From: UBA1732 sp045114455
GTDB lineage: Bacteria; Verrucomicrobiota; Lentisphaeria; Victivallales; UBA1829
Assembly (NCBI GenBank): GCA_045114455.1
Contig: JBGUKN010000048.1
Coordinates: 1 to 38,803, forward strand
Direction: 5' to 3'
DNA: 38,803 nt
Shown here: positions 7,622-16,708 of the stretch, in pieces
Position numbering within the stretch: the stretch's first letter is position 1
Layout of the letters: each line of letters begins with the position of its first letter
The notes under the pieces: generated by a model
What the model was told of the DNA's origin: nothing
Databases searched by the model: none
Seen by the model: only the letters and a program-made list of their open reading frames with translations
Position numbers and translations under genes: made by a program

Positions 7622-8896
7622 CTACTGCAAATTCATCGCGGTGGGCTGTGTGGAAGAAGGAGGATATACGGTCGGGACGGGAAGCGGATACTGCCTGTCA
7701 ACAGCGCCGACGCGGCGGGAAATCGGCCAGAAGACGAAGAGGGCGCGTCCTATGATGTTTTTGAGGGGAAGCGGCCCCCAGTCGCGGCTGTCCAGGCTGT
7801 TCGCGGTATTGTCGCCGAGCGCGAAACAGCAGTCGTCTGGCACGGTAAACTCCACGTTCTCCTCCAGACGCCCCATGCCATGATGCCCCTGGTAGCCGCC
7901 CAGCCCGGAATACACTTTGACAAACGCGGGGTTGAACCACTCCGCCGGGCGGAACGTATTTTCGTTTTTCGGACGGATATACAGGTGCCCGTCCTGAATG
8001 CGGAGCGTGTCGCCGGGCAAACCGGCGAGGCGTTTGATGTAATAATACCCGGTCAGCGGCGTCCCGAGCGACGAATTCAGTCCCTCCGTGTTGAACACGA
8101 ACACCTCGCCGCGTTTCAGCGGTTTGAAGTGGATGGAGACGCGGTCGACGAAAAGATGGTCGCCGGAAGACACCCAGCCGTCGAAAACCGTTTCGCCCTG
8201 CCGGTACATCCTCGTCCGCGGGTCCTCCGGCAGATACCGGAAGATGTTGTCGCGGGGCTCATCGGCCGGCACCAGGAAATCCTTTCCGCCGAACCGGAGA
8301 ACGGAGCCGGTCCGGTAGAAATCGCCGGGATGCAGCAGCGAAGGGATCAGCGAGAGCCAGGGGCGCACGACCGGGACCGGGTCGGATTCCATCGTCGCGT
8401 AGTCGCGCGGCGAAACGATCTTGGCGTTTGACGCACCGAGCGGAGTGAAGAATTTCACGACGGGACTGCGGTACGGATCGGACGCCTCCCGGTCGATGTA
8501 GTGGATGCCGAACAGCGTCGGCTGCATGCTGCTGGTCGGGATCTGGAACGGCTGAACGAACAGTGCGCGCACGCCGAATGCAACGCCGAAAGCAACAGCG
8601 AGGACATCCAGCACGGAACACATCCAGAGCTTGAACGCGGTGACTGCGGATCCGGAAGACCTGCCGGAATATTCGGCATACGCCCCGGACACGGTTTTCA
8701 GGGCGTCGGAGCACTGCTCCGGATCGGGATTCGCCTTCGCCTCGTCGGCGGCCCTGACGAATTCAGCAAGCCGGGTTTTCTCCTCATCCGACAGGATGTC
8801 GTCGTCCTCCGCCAGCGTATGGCGCACGGACGAGACGATATCGCGGTGGAGCTTGCGGTTGGACCGTTTCAGCAAAAAAGTCTGAAGGAAATTCAC
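7622..8896 (-). CDS. lepB: Signal peptidase I, enlarged
   Basis: Membrane-bound serine/lysine protease that removes signal peptides from exported proteins. About 424 residues, longer than the usual 250-325. An N-terminal charged region (about 1-85) precedes one membrane segment (about 90-113). Box B IPTSSMQPT carries the catalytic Ser123; YYYIKRLAGLPGD carries the general base Lys288; the GDN...S.DSR box E follows. About 140 residues are inserted between Ser and Lys. The start is uncertain: GTG 8896 has GAGG seven bases upstream, while an in-frame GTG at 8908 would overlap the lepA stop codon by four bases. Last gene of the lpxA operon, immediately after lepA, a common bacterial pairing. No clear terminator was seen after it. 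Confidence 0.95.
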   Translation of the reverse strand: MNFLQTFLLKRSNRKLHRDIVSSVRHTLAEDDDILSDEEKTRLAEFVRAADEAKANPDPEQCSDALKTVSGAYAEYSGRSSGSAVTAFKLWMCSVLDVLAVAFGVAFGVRALFVQPFQIPTSSMQPTLFGIHYIDREASDPYRSPVVKFFTPLGASNAKIVSPRDYATMESDPVPVVRPWLSLIPSLLHPGDFYRTGSVLRFGGKDFLVPADEPRDNIFRYLPEDPRTRMYRQGETVFDGWVSSGDHLFVDRVSIHFKPLKRGEVFVFNTEGLNSSLGTPLTGYYYIKRLAGLPGDTLRIQDGHLYIRPKNENTFRPAEWFNPAFVKVYSGLGGYQGHHGMGRLEENVEFTVPDDCCFALGDNTANSLDSRDWGPLPLKNIIGRALFVFWPISRRVGAVDRQYPLPVPTVYPPSSTQPTAMNLQ

Positions 8897-8904
8897 GGAC
8901 GGCC

Positions 8905-10713
8905 TCACTGCTCGTTGTTCTTCAAAACGGCGATGAACGCCTCCTGCGGGATATTGACGCGCCCGATCTGTTTCATGCGCTTTTTGCCTTCCTTCTGTTT
9001 TTCCAGCAGTTTGCGCTTGCGGGTGATGTCGCCGCCGTAGCATTTCGCCAGAACGTTTTTCCGCAGCTGGCGGACAGTCTCGCGAGCGATGACCTTGCCT
9101 CCGACAGCCGCCTGGATGGCGATCTGGAACATCTGCGGCGGGATGACGTCGGCAAGGCGTTCGGCGATCTCGCGGCCCCGGGCGTATGCGTGGTCGGAAT
9201 GGACGATGCTGGCGAAGGCGTCGACCGGCTCGCCGTTGACAAGGATATCAAGCTTCACGAGCTTCTCGGTCTGCCAGCCCGCGGGTTCGTAGTCGAGGCT
9301 GCCATAGCCGCGCGTGATGGATTTGAGACGGTCGTGGAAGTCGATCAGGATCTCGTGCATGGGGATGCAGGCGGTGATCATCACGTGGTTGGCATCGATG
9401 CTTTCCGTATTCGTGCAGATGCCGCGTTTGTTCATCACCAGGTTCATGATGTCGCCGATGTATTCGGTGGGGGACATGATGTGCGCGTTGATGAGCGGCT
9501 CTTCGATATGGTCGATCTCGGACGGGTCGGGCAGATGCACCGGGTTGTCGATCTTCAGCATGTCGCCGTTGCGCAGGTACACATGGTAGATCACGCTCGG
9601 ATACGTGGCGATGATGTCCATATTGTACTCGCGGCGGAGACGTTCCTGCACGATCTCCATGTGGAGGAGCCCGAGGAAACCGCAGCGAAACCCGAATCCG
9701 AGCGCGGCGGAAGTTTCGGACTGGTAATGGAACGCCGGATCGTTGAGCTGGAGCTTCGCCATGCTGAACTTGAGCTGTTCGTAGTCGGCGGTGTCGATGG
9801 GGTAGATGCCGCTGAACACCATCGGTTTCACGTCCTGGAATCCGGGCAGAGGCGCGGCGCACGGCGCGGCGGCGTCGGTGATCGTGTCGCCCATCTTCGC
9901 GTCGGCGGGCGACTTGAGGTTCGGGATGATGTATCCGACGTCTCCGGCCTCAAGCGCGGGCATGGGCTTCATCTCCGGCGTGAACACGCCGACTTCCTTG
10001 ATCTCGCTCTCCAGCCCGGTGCTGAACATCTTCAGCTTGTTTCCGCGCGACAGGCTGCCGTTGAACATGCGGACGTAAGTCACGACGCCGCGGTAGGCAT
10101 CGTAGATGGAATCGAAGATCAGCGCGGCGGTCCCGTTTTCCGCAGGCTTCTTCGGCGGCGGCACACGCTGCACGATGGCTTCGAGCAGTTCCGGCACGCC
10201 GGTCCCGTCCTTGGCGGACACCAGCAGGACCTCTTCGCGGGGGATCGCCAGGATCTCCTCCAGCTGGTTGTAGCACAGCGGCAGGTCGGCGGCGGCGAGG
10301 TCGATCTTGTTGATGATCGGGATGATGAAAAGATTGTGGCGCATGGCCAGGTTCACGTTCGCCACGGTCTGCGCCTGGACGCCCTGCGTGGCGTCGAGCA
10401 CCAGGATCGCGCCCTCGCATGCGGCGAGCGAACGGCTCACTTCGTAGGAGAAATCCACGTGGCCGGGAGTGTCGATGAGGTTCAGCTCGTATTCGAGGCC
10501 GTCGGAGGCGGTGAACAGCATGCGCACGGGGTGGGACTTGATGGTGATCCCGCGTTCCTGCTCCAGGTCCATGGCATCCAGGAGCTGGGCGTGGACGAGG
10601 TCGCGTTTTTCGACCGTGTGGGTGATCTCGAGCATGCGGTCGGCAAGCGTCGATTTCCCGTGGTCGATATGCGCGATGATGGAGAAATTGCGGATGCGGG
10701 TCAGGTCATTCAT
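8905..10713 (-). CDS. lepA: Elongation factor 4 (LepA), ribosomal back-translocase GTPase
   Basis: Ribosome-associated translational GTPase. 602 residues, the normal family length. It starts at ATG 10713 with the conserved IRNFSIIAHIDHGKSTL block (G1), then the DTPGH motif (G3) and NKID (G4), and has the LepA-specific C-terminal domain ending in the basic region. A longer upstream open frame exists but only adds non-homologous sequence. The ATG lies inside the end of the debranching enzyme gene, overlapping it by eight bases, which suggests translational coupling. lepB follows directly. Confidence 0.98.
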   Translation of the reverse strand: MNDLTRIRNFSIIAHIDHGKSTLADRMLEITHTVEKRDLVHAQLLDAMDLEQERGITIKSHPVRMLFTASDGLEYELNLIDTPGHVDFSYEVSRSLAACEGAILVLDATQGVQAQTVANVNLAMRHNLFIIPIINKIDLAAADLPLCYNQLEEILAIPREEVLLVSAKDGTGVPELLEAIVQRVPPPKKPAENGTAALIFDSIYDAYRGVVTYVRMFNGSLSRGNKLKMFSTGLESEIKEVGVFTPEMKPMPALEAGDVGYIIPNLKSPADAKMGDTITDAAAPCAAPLPGFQDVKPMVFSGIYPIDTADYEQLKFSMAKLQLNDPAFHYQSETSAALGFGFRCGFLGLLHMEIVQERLRREYNMDIIATYPSVIYHVYLRNGDMLKIDNPVHLPDPSEIDHIEEPLINAHIMSPTEYIGDIMNLVMNKRGICTNTESIDANHVMITACIPMHEILIDFHDRLKSITRGYGSLDYEPAGWQTEKLVKLDILVNGEPVDAFASIVHSDHAYARGREIAERLADVIPPQMFQIAIQAAVGGKVIARETVRQLRKNVLAKCYGGDITRKRKLLEKQKEGKKRMKQIGRVNIPQEAFIAVLKNNEQ

Positions 10714-13700
10714 TGTTCTTTCCGGTGGATTTTGAAGCGGGGTGAAGGAGTTTCCAGACGCGGTAGTATTCGGAGAGGCCCCATGCCTGGGCGTCGCAGC
10801 CGCGCGGCTTGTGGGGCCAGTCGCCGTCGAGAATCTCCGGCATGTGCATGATGCAGCCGTTGTCCAGCTGGATCGCCATGGAGGACAGCAGGCTGACAGC
10901 GGTGGCACGTCCGAACGCGCCGTGCGTGATGTAGTACGCCTCGGGGAAAAGCGGCATCTGCCAGGTCCAGGCGGTCCCGTTGTGATATGCGACTTTGCGC
11001 CGGGTGTCCTCGTCGCCGCAGTAATGCCCCTGGTACGGGCGCTGCGGATCGTTCAGCAGCGCGCCGTCCGCGCCGTAAACCGGGAGCGGATATTTGACCG
11101 GGCGGTCCGCCAGACTGCGGATGCCGCCGGGCACGAGAAGCTCGGAGGCATTGAGGAGGATGGAACGTCGCAGCGTCATGTCCTCGACCAGCCCCAGCGT
11201 GATCGCCAGAAGCTGGTTCGGACGCAGATGGTCGTCCGGCTCCGCTTTCGACGCGGGAGTCCCGGGCGTGCAGTGGAGGCAGTCGGAAAGGTAGCCTTCT
11301 TCCTGCAGCGGGAAGTATTTCAGGAACGATTCCCTGACCTGGCCGGCCAGTTCGGACCAGCGGGCGGCCTTCTTTTCGGGAAGCGATTCCGCCAGGAACC
11401 GCAGAGACGCGTACCAGAGCGCCTGTATCTCGACCGGATAGCCTTCCCGGGGCGTTCCGGCCGGATAGTTCGTATCCATCCAGGTGAAGTGCGCCGGACT
11501 GAAAATGAGGCCGCTTTCCGGGTCGCACGCGATGCCGTTCGGCGTGCCTTTGACCAGGCCTTCGGCCAGCTCCACAAGCACGTCCAGCAGGGTGCCGCGG
11601 TCCTTGACCGGAGTCTTCAGGAAATCGTTGTTTCCGAGCGCGGCGCACATATCGCGCACGCCGATGAACAGCCAGAGCGGAGCGTCGGACGTGTCGCGGT
11701 TTCCGGTGTCGGTGCCGGCGATCATATTGCAGATGGTGCCGTCCTTCACCAGCGAGGCAAACTGGAGCAGGATCTGCTTGACGTCATCATGGAACATCAA
11801 CTCCGTCATCAGCCCGCGCACGAAAATGAGTGTATCGCGGCCCCAGTCCAGGAACCACGGGTATCCGGCGATCACGGTCTTCAGTTCGCCGCGTTTGACG
11901 ATGAATGCCCGCAGGCTGTTCAGCATCACGGTCCGGAGGTCGTCGGACATCCGGTCGTAGCGCGGCTTCTCCTCCGGCACGGGCGAGATCTTCGGTTCAT
12001 CCTCGCCCGTCAGGATCTGGCCGATCAGATACAGCGTGTCGTTTCCGCTCAGTTCGCACTTGAAATAGCCGGGGCTGTACAGGTCGCAGTTCGGGTCCAA
12101 ACCGCGTTCCGCCTCGTTTTCCTGGTAATTCATGTACGACCATTCGTCGGAACGCCGGAAGGAACCGGCGGACGCCATCATGCGGAAGATCCGGTCGGAA
12201 GCCGGTTTGAACACGAATCCGCGCGCGGATTCGGTCACGGCGGCGGGGAACGCGTCCTGCGGCCCCTCGGAGGCCTTGGTCAGGCAGTGGAAATTGCGGT
12301 CTTCCAGGTCGGGGCTGATGATCAGCTGCACCGGCTCTTCGTCGGCGATCGTCTCGCCGGCTCCCGTGACCGTGTACCGGTGGAACGCCACCCGGACGGC
12401 GTTGCGGTCCTGAAGGATGGAAAGCTTGAGCACAAGACCGACCGCGCGGGCGTTTCCAACGGGGACATTGAAATACCATACCGCGCCGCCGTCGGACGCG
12501 ATGTGGAAACGGTCGATCATTTCGGTGGTGATCGCCTGGCGTCTGGCGCGGTAGATCATCCAGAAGCGGAACCGCCTCCACATGATGTGGCGGTCGACCG
12601 GGATCTCCGGGTGCAGGTTCGCCAGCAGGATCGCGTCGTAACGGCTGAGGAGACGTCCGCTTTCCATGCAGACATGGACCGCGGCGCCGCGCCCGTTGGT
12701 CTGGAGGAACGTCCGCCCTTTCAGGAAGAAATCGTCGCGGGAGAGGGAAACGACGGCCTTGTCGACGTCGGGCGGCAGGAACATCAGCACGGCGTTGTCG
12801 CGGCGGAGCCCGCCTTCCTCGGCCACGAAAACGGACACTTTCATTTCCGTCGGCTTGTCCGGCGCGGGCAGAGGCGGCACGATGGAGACGAACCGCCCGT
12901 CCGCACAGGAAATCGAACGTGCGGAAGCAATTACGCGTTCGTCGCCCCGGGTAATAAAGAACCGGAACCGCACGGGTGCGGACACCAGGATCGAACGGCC
13001 CGGCGCGACAATGACTTCGCGGTGGAGATCCTCCGGCCATTTCCAGACGATGTAGGGGATGTCAGCCCGCCCGTCGAAAAGCCCCTGCAAGAAGCTTCCG
13101 GGTGATTCGCGGAGGTGCTTCGCGAGCGCAGGAATATTGTCGTCGGCGGTAAGGACCGGCGTGCCGCGTTTCGCGGTCAGCGCCCGGAGCACGAGCGCGG
13201 CGGCCTGCTGTTCTTCCAGGTGGTCGTATTCCAGCCGCCCGCCGGAGACGGCTTCTTCGATCTTCGGCAGCCAGTCCTGTTCCGGGCTCAGGCAGACGAC
13301 CCGTCCGGGAGAAAGCGGCAGGCTCCATTTGTGACCGCGCACGGACAGGATGTCCAGACGGCGGCCGGAGATGAGGTCGTACATTTTTTCCCTTGTGAAG
13401 GTGGCATAGCTGGAATCCCATTCGGCGGTTATGGTGCGGTTGCAATCCAAATTCATGGCGATGAGGATGAAATGCTCCGTTTCGCGGTTGGTGCGTATGA
13501 TGACCACGGCATCCGGCGAACCGGAATCAATGCAGCGTACGAAGGCGCCGTTGAAGAACGCCGGATGGAGGGCGAGGATGGCATTGAGGCGGGCGATGAA
13601 GCTGATCTGGTTCGGAGACGCGCCCCAGTTCAGCGCGCTGTCCTGATGCACGTCGACCTTTTCCTTCGCAAACCACTCCACGCCGTTGGTGAATCCGAAT

Positions 13701-15031
13701 GCGCCGCAGGAGGATGCCAGCGCGCTCAGCGCGGTGCGGAGCATCGCGTAGCGTTCGCCGGAGGCGGCAAGACGGTTGTTGTCGTGGGTTTCGGCATAAT
13801 GGATCATGATGCCGTTCGAGTAGGATTCGCTCCAGGCGTAGTTCAGGTATCCTTCGATCTGCTGGCGGGAATAATTCTGGAACAGCTCGGAATAGGCCCA
13901 GTCCATGTTCGCACGGTCGAGCAGGTTCTGCGTGACATCCAGCGCGCCGCCGAGCCCCTCAAGCAGAAAGACCGTGTCCGGGAATTCGCGGCGCACCATG
14001 GCGATGATGTATTCCCATGCGGCTTCCGGGATCATGTAGCCGGCGTCGCAGCGGAATCCGTCGACGCCACGGCGGCACCAGGTCAGGAAGACGTCCGCCA
14101 GATACTTCCAGAGGGGCGGATTCTTGTGGTCGAGTTCGACCAGGTCGCCCCATGTGACGCCCCATGCGCCCGGCGAAACGAACGTGCCGTCGTCCTTCCG
14201 CACGAACCAGTCCGGATGTTCCTCCTGGAGTTTCGACGCCCATCCAGTATGGTTGATGGCGATATCGAGGAAAATGCAGGCGTTTCTGCTGTGGACCGCA
14301 TCGACCAGCTCGAAGAACTGTTCCAGCGGCGACGCCTTGACGTCGAACTCCGCCAGGGCGGGATCGACGAGGGTGAAATCCTGAGAGGCGTAGGGACTGC
14401 CGAATCGGCCCATGCGGGCGTAGGTGGTGGGAACGGGATTGATCGGAAGCAGGTGGATGATGCGGCATTTGAGACGGTCGACGATATGGTCGAGCTCGCG
14501 GATGAGGCCGCGGAACGTCCCGCCCGGAGGAATCACGGAATACCCAGCCCCGTCGAGCGTACTGATGCTTTCGGCGGTCACGCCGGGCGGCAGGGCGGAC
14601 GCCGGACGCGTCTTGTTTGCGCCGAACTGGCGGACGAAGGCGCAGTAGACGGTGTTCGAAGCGCAGTAGGCGGCGGAGATCACGTTCAGGTGCATGTTGT
14701 CGCCCCGGACCCATGTCGTATTGCCATCGTCGTCCACGATGCCGCATTTGCACTCGAAATGGCCGACTTCGGACAGCGCCAGACGAACACGGAACGAAAA
14801 CTCGTCGGTCCGCTGCATCGGGATGTTGTTCCAGTCCTGCCCGATCGGGTTCAACCGGCGTTCGGTCCTGAAGATGATCTCGTCGCGGTGGATGGCGGCG
14901 TTTCCGATGTTGGTACAGAGGAAGGCCTTGCCTTTGAGCGGCTCGGAGCCGGTAAGCACGAATTCGATGTTGTCCCCGCAGAACCGCTGAAGATGAGTTC
15001 CGGCTTCGGGGCGTTGCGTCAGTTCAGGCAT
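10706..15031 (-). CDS. Bifunctional glycogen debranching enzyme, GH13 plus GH133 fusion
   Basis: 1441 residues. Residues about 20-118 look like a beta-sandwich. Residues about 155-600 form an alpha-amylase (GH13) barrel with DIAINH (256-261), nucleophile D329 in DGFRCDAGY, acid/base E358 and D417 in the HDNN motif. Residues about 650-1000 resemble the N-terminal sandwich of bacterial debranching enzymes (TNGRG...RYD). Residues about 1030-1441 match the amylo-alpha-1,6-glucosidase domain (GDE_C, GH133), with AGYPWF.DWGRD (D1066), HFTWMDTN and the W-G-L-SEYYR end. This order parallels eukaryotic debranching enzyme, where the first domain transfers maltosyl or maltotriosyl units and the second hydrolyses the alpha-1,6 stub. 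The same bifunctionality is inferred here. ATG 15031 has AAGGA eight bases upstream. Third gene of the lpxA operon. Confidence 0.9.
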   Translation of the reverse strand: MPELTQRPEAGTHLQRFCGDNIEFVLTGSEPLKGKAFLCTNIGNAAIHRDEIIFRTERRLNPIGQDWNNIPMQRTDEFSFRVRLALSEVGHFECKCGIVDDDGNTTWVRGDNMHLNVISAAYCASNTVYCAFVRQFGANKTRPASALPPGVTAESISTLDGAGYSVIPPGGTFRGLIRELDHIVDRLKCRIIHLLPINPVPTTYARMGRFGSPYASQDFTLVDPALAEFDVKASPLEQFFELVDAVHSRNACIFLDIAINHTGWASKLQEEHPDWFVRKDDGTFVSPGAWGVTWGDLVELDHKNPPLWKYLADVFLTWCRRGVDGFRCDAGYMIPEAAWEYIIAMVRREFPDTVFLLEGLGGALDVTQNLLDRANMDWAYSELFQNYSRQQIEGYLNYAWSESYSNGIMIHYAETHDNNRLAASGERYAMLRTALSALASSCGAFGFTNGVEWFAKEKVDVHQDSALNWGASPNQISFIARLNAILALHPAFFNGAFVRCIDSGSPDAVVIIRTNRETEHFILIAMNLDCNRTITAEWDSSYATFTREKMYDLISGRRLDILSVRGHKWSLPLSPGRVVCLSPEQDWLPKIEEAVSGGRLEYDHLEEQQAAALVLRALTAKRGTPVLTADDNIPALAKHLRESPGSFLQGLFDGRADIPYIVWKWPEDLHREVIVAPGRSILVSAPVRFRFFITRGDERVIASARSISCADGRFVSIVPPLPAPDKPTEMKVSVFVAEEGGLRRDNAVLMFLPPDVDKAVVSLSRDDFFLKGRTFLQTNGRGAAVHVCMESGRLLSRYDAILLANLHPEIPVDRHIMWRRFRFWMIYRARRQAITTEMIDRFHIASDGGAVWYFNVPVGNARAVGLVLKLSILQDRNAVRVAFHRYTVTGAGETIADEEPVQLIISPDLEDRNFHCLTKASEGPQDAFPAAVTESARGFVFKPASDRIFRMMASAGSFRRSDEWSYMNYQENEAERGLDPNCDLYSPGYFKCELSGNDTLYLIGQILTGEDEPKISPVPEEKPRYDRMSDDLRTVMLNSLRAFIVKRGELKTVIAGYPWFLDWGRDTLIFVRGLMTELMFHDDVKQILLQFASLVKDGTICNMIAGTDTGNRDTSDAPLWLFIGVRDMCAALGNNDFLKTPVKDRGTLLDVLVELAEGLVKGTPNGIACDPESGLIFSPAHFTWMDTNYPAGTPREGYPVEIQALWYASLRFLAESLPEKKAARWSELAGQVRESFLKYFPLQEEGYLSDCLHCTPGTPASKAEPDDHLRPNQLLAITLGLVEDMTLRRSILLNASELLVPGGIRSLADRPVKYPLPVYGADGALLNDPQRPYQGHYCGDEDTRRKVAYHNGTAWTWQMPLFPEAYYITHGAFGRATAVSLLSSMAIQLDNGCIMHMPEILDGDWPHKPRGCDAQAWGLSEYYRVWKLLHPASKSTGKNNE

Positions 15032-15065
15032 TCTAGCGTCCTTCGTATGCCGCAGGGCGGCCAGT

Positions 15066-15653
15066 TTATTCGATTTCGACGTCCTTCGTCTTCGGGAAAA
15101 CCGTTATTTCGAACACTTCGGACTTCGTTTGAAGCGTATTCAGCGCGATCTGGGCGCAGAGCGCGACCGTGTAGCGGGCGCGGCGGCGCGGCGGCTCCAC
15201 ATGCTCCAGGAACGTCAGCGGCACGTCGATCAGGGCGCTGTTGTTCGGCTGGAGGACAAGCGCGGAACGGCGCGGGCGGGATTTCTGCCGGGCCGTTTCA
15301 CCGGGCTTCACGTCGGGCCAGGCGACCTTCCACTCGTCTTCCTTGATATCGCCGGACTTGCCCGGTTCGCAGAACGCGTAGTACAGGCGGATGTTGTCGG
15401 TCTCGTTCATGTACCATTCGTTCACGGAGACGACCGAAACGTCCAGGTTTTTGAGGAGGAATGTCATCGACTGGTTCGGCACGCCGAGCGTATAGTCGAG
15501 ACGCAGGTAGCCGTGCTCCAGCGACATTTTCGCCGTGATTTTCTGGAAATACCTGGCCTCGTCGAAGTCATGCTGTACGTTTGATTCGGCGGAGCATGCG
15601 CCGAGGACCAGGGACACAGCCAGAGACAAAAGGATTCTCGTCGTTTTCTTCAT
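15066..15653 (-). CDS. Putative lipoprotein of unknown function
   Basis: 195 residues from ATG 15653. The N-terminus MKKTTRILLSLAVSLVLGAC is a classic lipoprotein signal peptide with lipobox LGAC and lipidated Cys20, so the mature protein should be anchored in the periplasm or outer membrane. The rest alternates hydrophobic and polar residues and looks beta-rich, possibly one or two Ig-like sandwiches; no catalytic motif is seen. An upstream in-frame start at 15764 would bury the signal peptide, so I reject it. It lies 64 bases after lpxA and 34 bases before the debranching enzyme gene, within one operon. Confidence 0.8.
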   Translation of the reverse strand: MKKTTRILLSLAVSLVLGACSAESNVQHDFDEARYFQKITAKMSLEHGYLRLDYTLGVPNQSMTFLLKNLDVSVVSVNEWYMNETDNIRLYYAFCEPGKSGDIKEDEWKVAWPDVKPGETARQKSRPRRSALVLQPNNSALIDVPLTFLEHVEPPRRRARYTVALCAQIALNTLQTKSEVFEITVFPKTKDVEIE

Positions 15654-15717
15654 TTTTCCGGTCGCTTTCTCCGTTTTCCGCCCGGCGGGGGAAACGTCTG
15701 TCTGGTTCCGGCGGGAA

Positions 15718-16560
15718 TCAGCCGCGGGGGGCCGTAGCTCCGGATTCGAGGGCGTCGCGCACATCGTCGTTCACGCCGGTGTATTTCGGGTTGCCGGGCA
15801 TGATGCCGCGGTTCGACTGCTTGATGAAGTTCACGAACAGCTCGACTTCCGGGCAGTTCGGAATCGTCTTCTCGATCTGCTCCAGTGCGTGCGGGCTGTT
15901 CAGCCCTTCGAAGAAGAACGTCTTGATCGCACGGCGGATCGCCAGACGGGCGTCCGGGGTGATGTTCGCGCGGCGCAGGCCGATCGTATTCGGTCCGCAG
16001 ATGTAGTTCGTTTCGCGGAGCATGCAGAAAGGCGGCACGTCCTGGCCGATCAGGCAGGTCGGCCCGACCATCGCCAGCGCGCCGATGCGGCAGAACTGGT
16101 GGATCAGGGCAAATCCACTCATGACCGCCCCGTCTCCGACGTGCACGTGGCCGGAGAGAGAGGTGTGGTTCGCGATGGTCACATGGTCGCCGATCACCAC
16201 GTCGTGCGCCACATGCACGAACGCCATCAGCAGCACGTGGTTGCCGACGACGGTCTTCAGCTGCTCGAACGGCGGACGGTGGATCGTGACGAACTCGCGG
16301 ATGACCGTGTGATGCCCGATTTCGCAGTAGGAAACGAGTCCGCGGTAGAAACGGTGGTCCTGCGGTTCGGCGCCGACCAGGGCGTTCATATAGATGCAGC
16401 AGTCCGAGCCGATGGTGGTATAGCGGCAGATTTTGACGTGGGCGTCGATATAGCAGTTGTCGCCAATCTTCACGTTGTCTTCAATGACGGCATAAGGCCC
16501 GATCTCGACGTTTTTGCCGATCTGGGCGTCGGGAGATACGATCGCGGTGGGGTGAATCAT
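15718..16560 (-). CDS. lpxA: Acyl-ACP:UDP-N-acetylglucosamine O-acyltransferase
   Basis: First committed step of lipid A synthesis, in the cytoplasm: transfers an R-3-hydroxyacyl chain from ACP to UDP-GlcNAc. 280 residues; residues 1 to about 190 are hexapeptide repeats forming a left-handed beta-helix, followed by the alpha-helical C-terminal domain. The catalytic histidine is in HVAHD (E. coli His125), and HQFCRIGA and GPNTIGLRR match LpxA signatures. LpxD is less likely because the C-terminal helical region and the NTIGLRR block fit LpxA. ATG 16560 has AAAGGA at good spacing and is the first gene after a strong promoter. Its presence indicates an LPS-bearing outer membrane. Confidence 0.95.
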   Translation of the reverse strand: MIHPTAIVSPDAQIGKNVEIGPYAVIEDNVKIGDNCYIDAHVKICRYTTIGSDCCIYMNALVGAEPQDHRFYRGLVSYCEIGHHTVIREFVTIHRPPFEQLKTVVGNHVLLMAFVHVAHDVVIGDHVTIANHTSLSGHVHVGDGAVMSGFALIHQFCRIGALAMVGPTCLIGQDVPPFCMLRETNYICGPNTIGLRRANITPDARLAIRRAIKTFFFEGLNSPHALEQIEKTIPNCPEVELFVNFIKQSNRGIMPGNPKYTGVNDDVRDALESGATAPRG

Positions 16561-16597
16561 GACAAGTCCTTTCGGGTTCCTGAAAAATCGTTCTCAT

Positions 16598-16626
16598 AAT
16601 ATACCCCGCCGTACCCCGCTTATCAA
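16598..16626 (-). promoter_or_regulatory. Promoter of the lpxA-lepB operon
   Basis: Minus strand: -35 TTGATA (16621-16626), 17-base GC-rich spacer, -10 TATATT (16598-16603). About 30 bases of leader before lpxA. Confidence 0.8.
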
Positions 16627-16645
16627 GCGCGTTTCTTAATTTAAA

Positions 16646-16673
16646 GCAAAAAAACGCTTCTCCGCGGTGCGGA
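16646..16673 (-). terminator. Candidate weak terminator after the GT2 gene
   Basis: Minus strand: a 5-bp stem TCCGC/GCGGA (16669-16673 with 16661-16665), loop of three, then GAAGCG and a run of seven T (16654-16648). The stem is short and offset from the T-run, so confidence is low. Confidence 0.35.
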
Positions 16674-16708
16674 CGCCGCCTTGCCGGGACGATCCGCCCG
16701 GAACGCCC

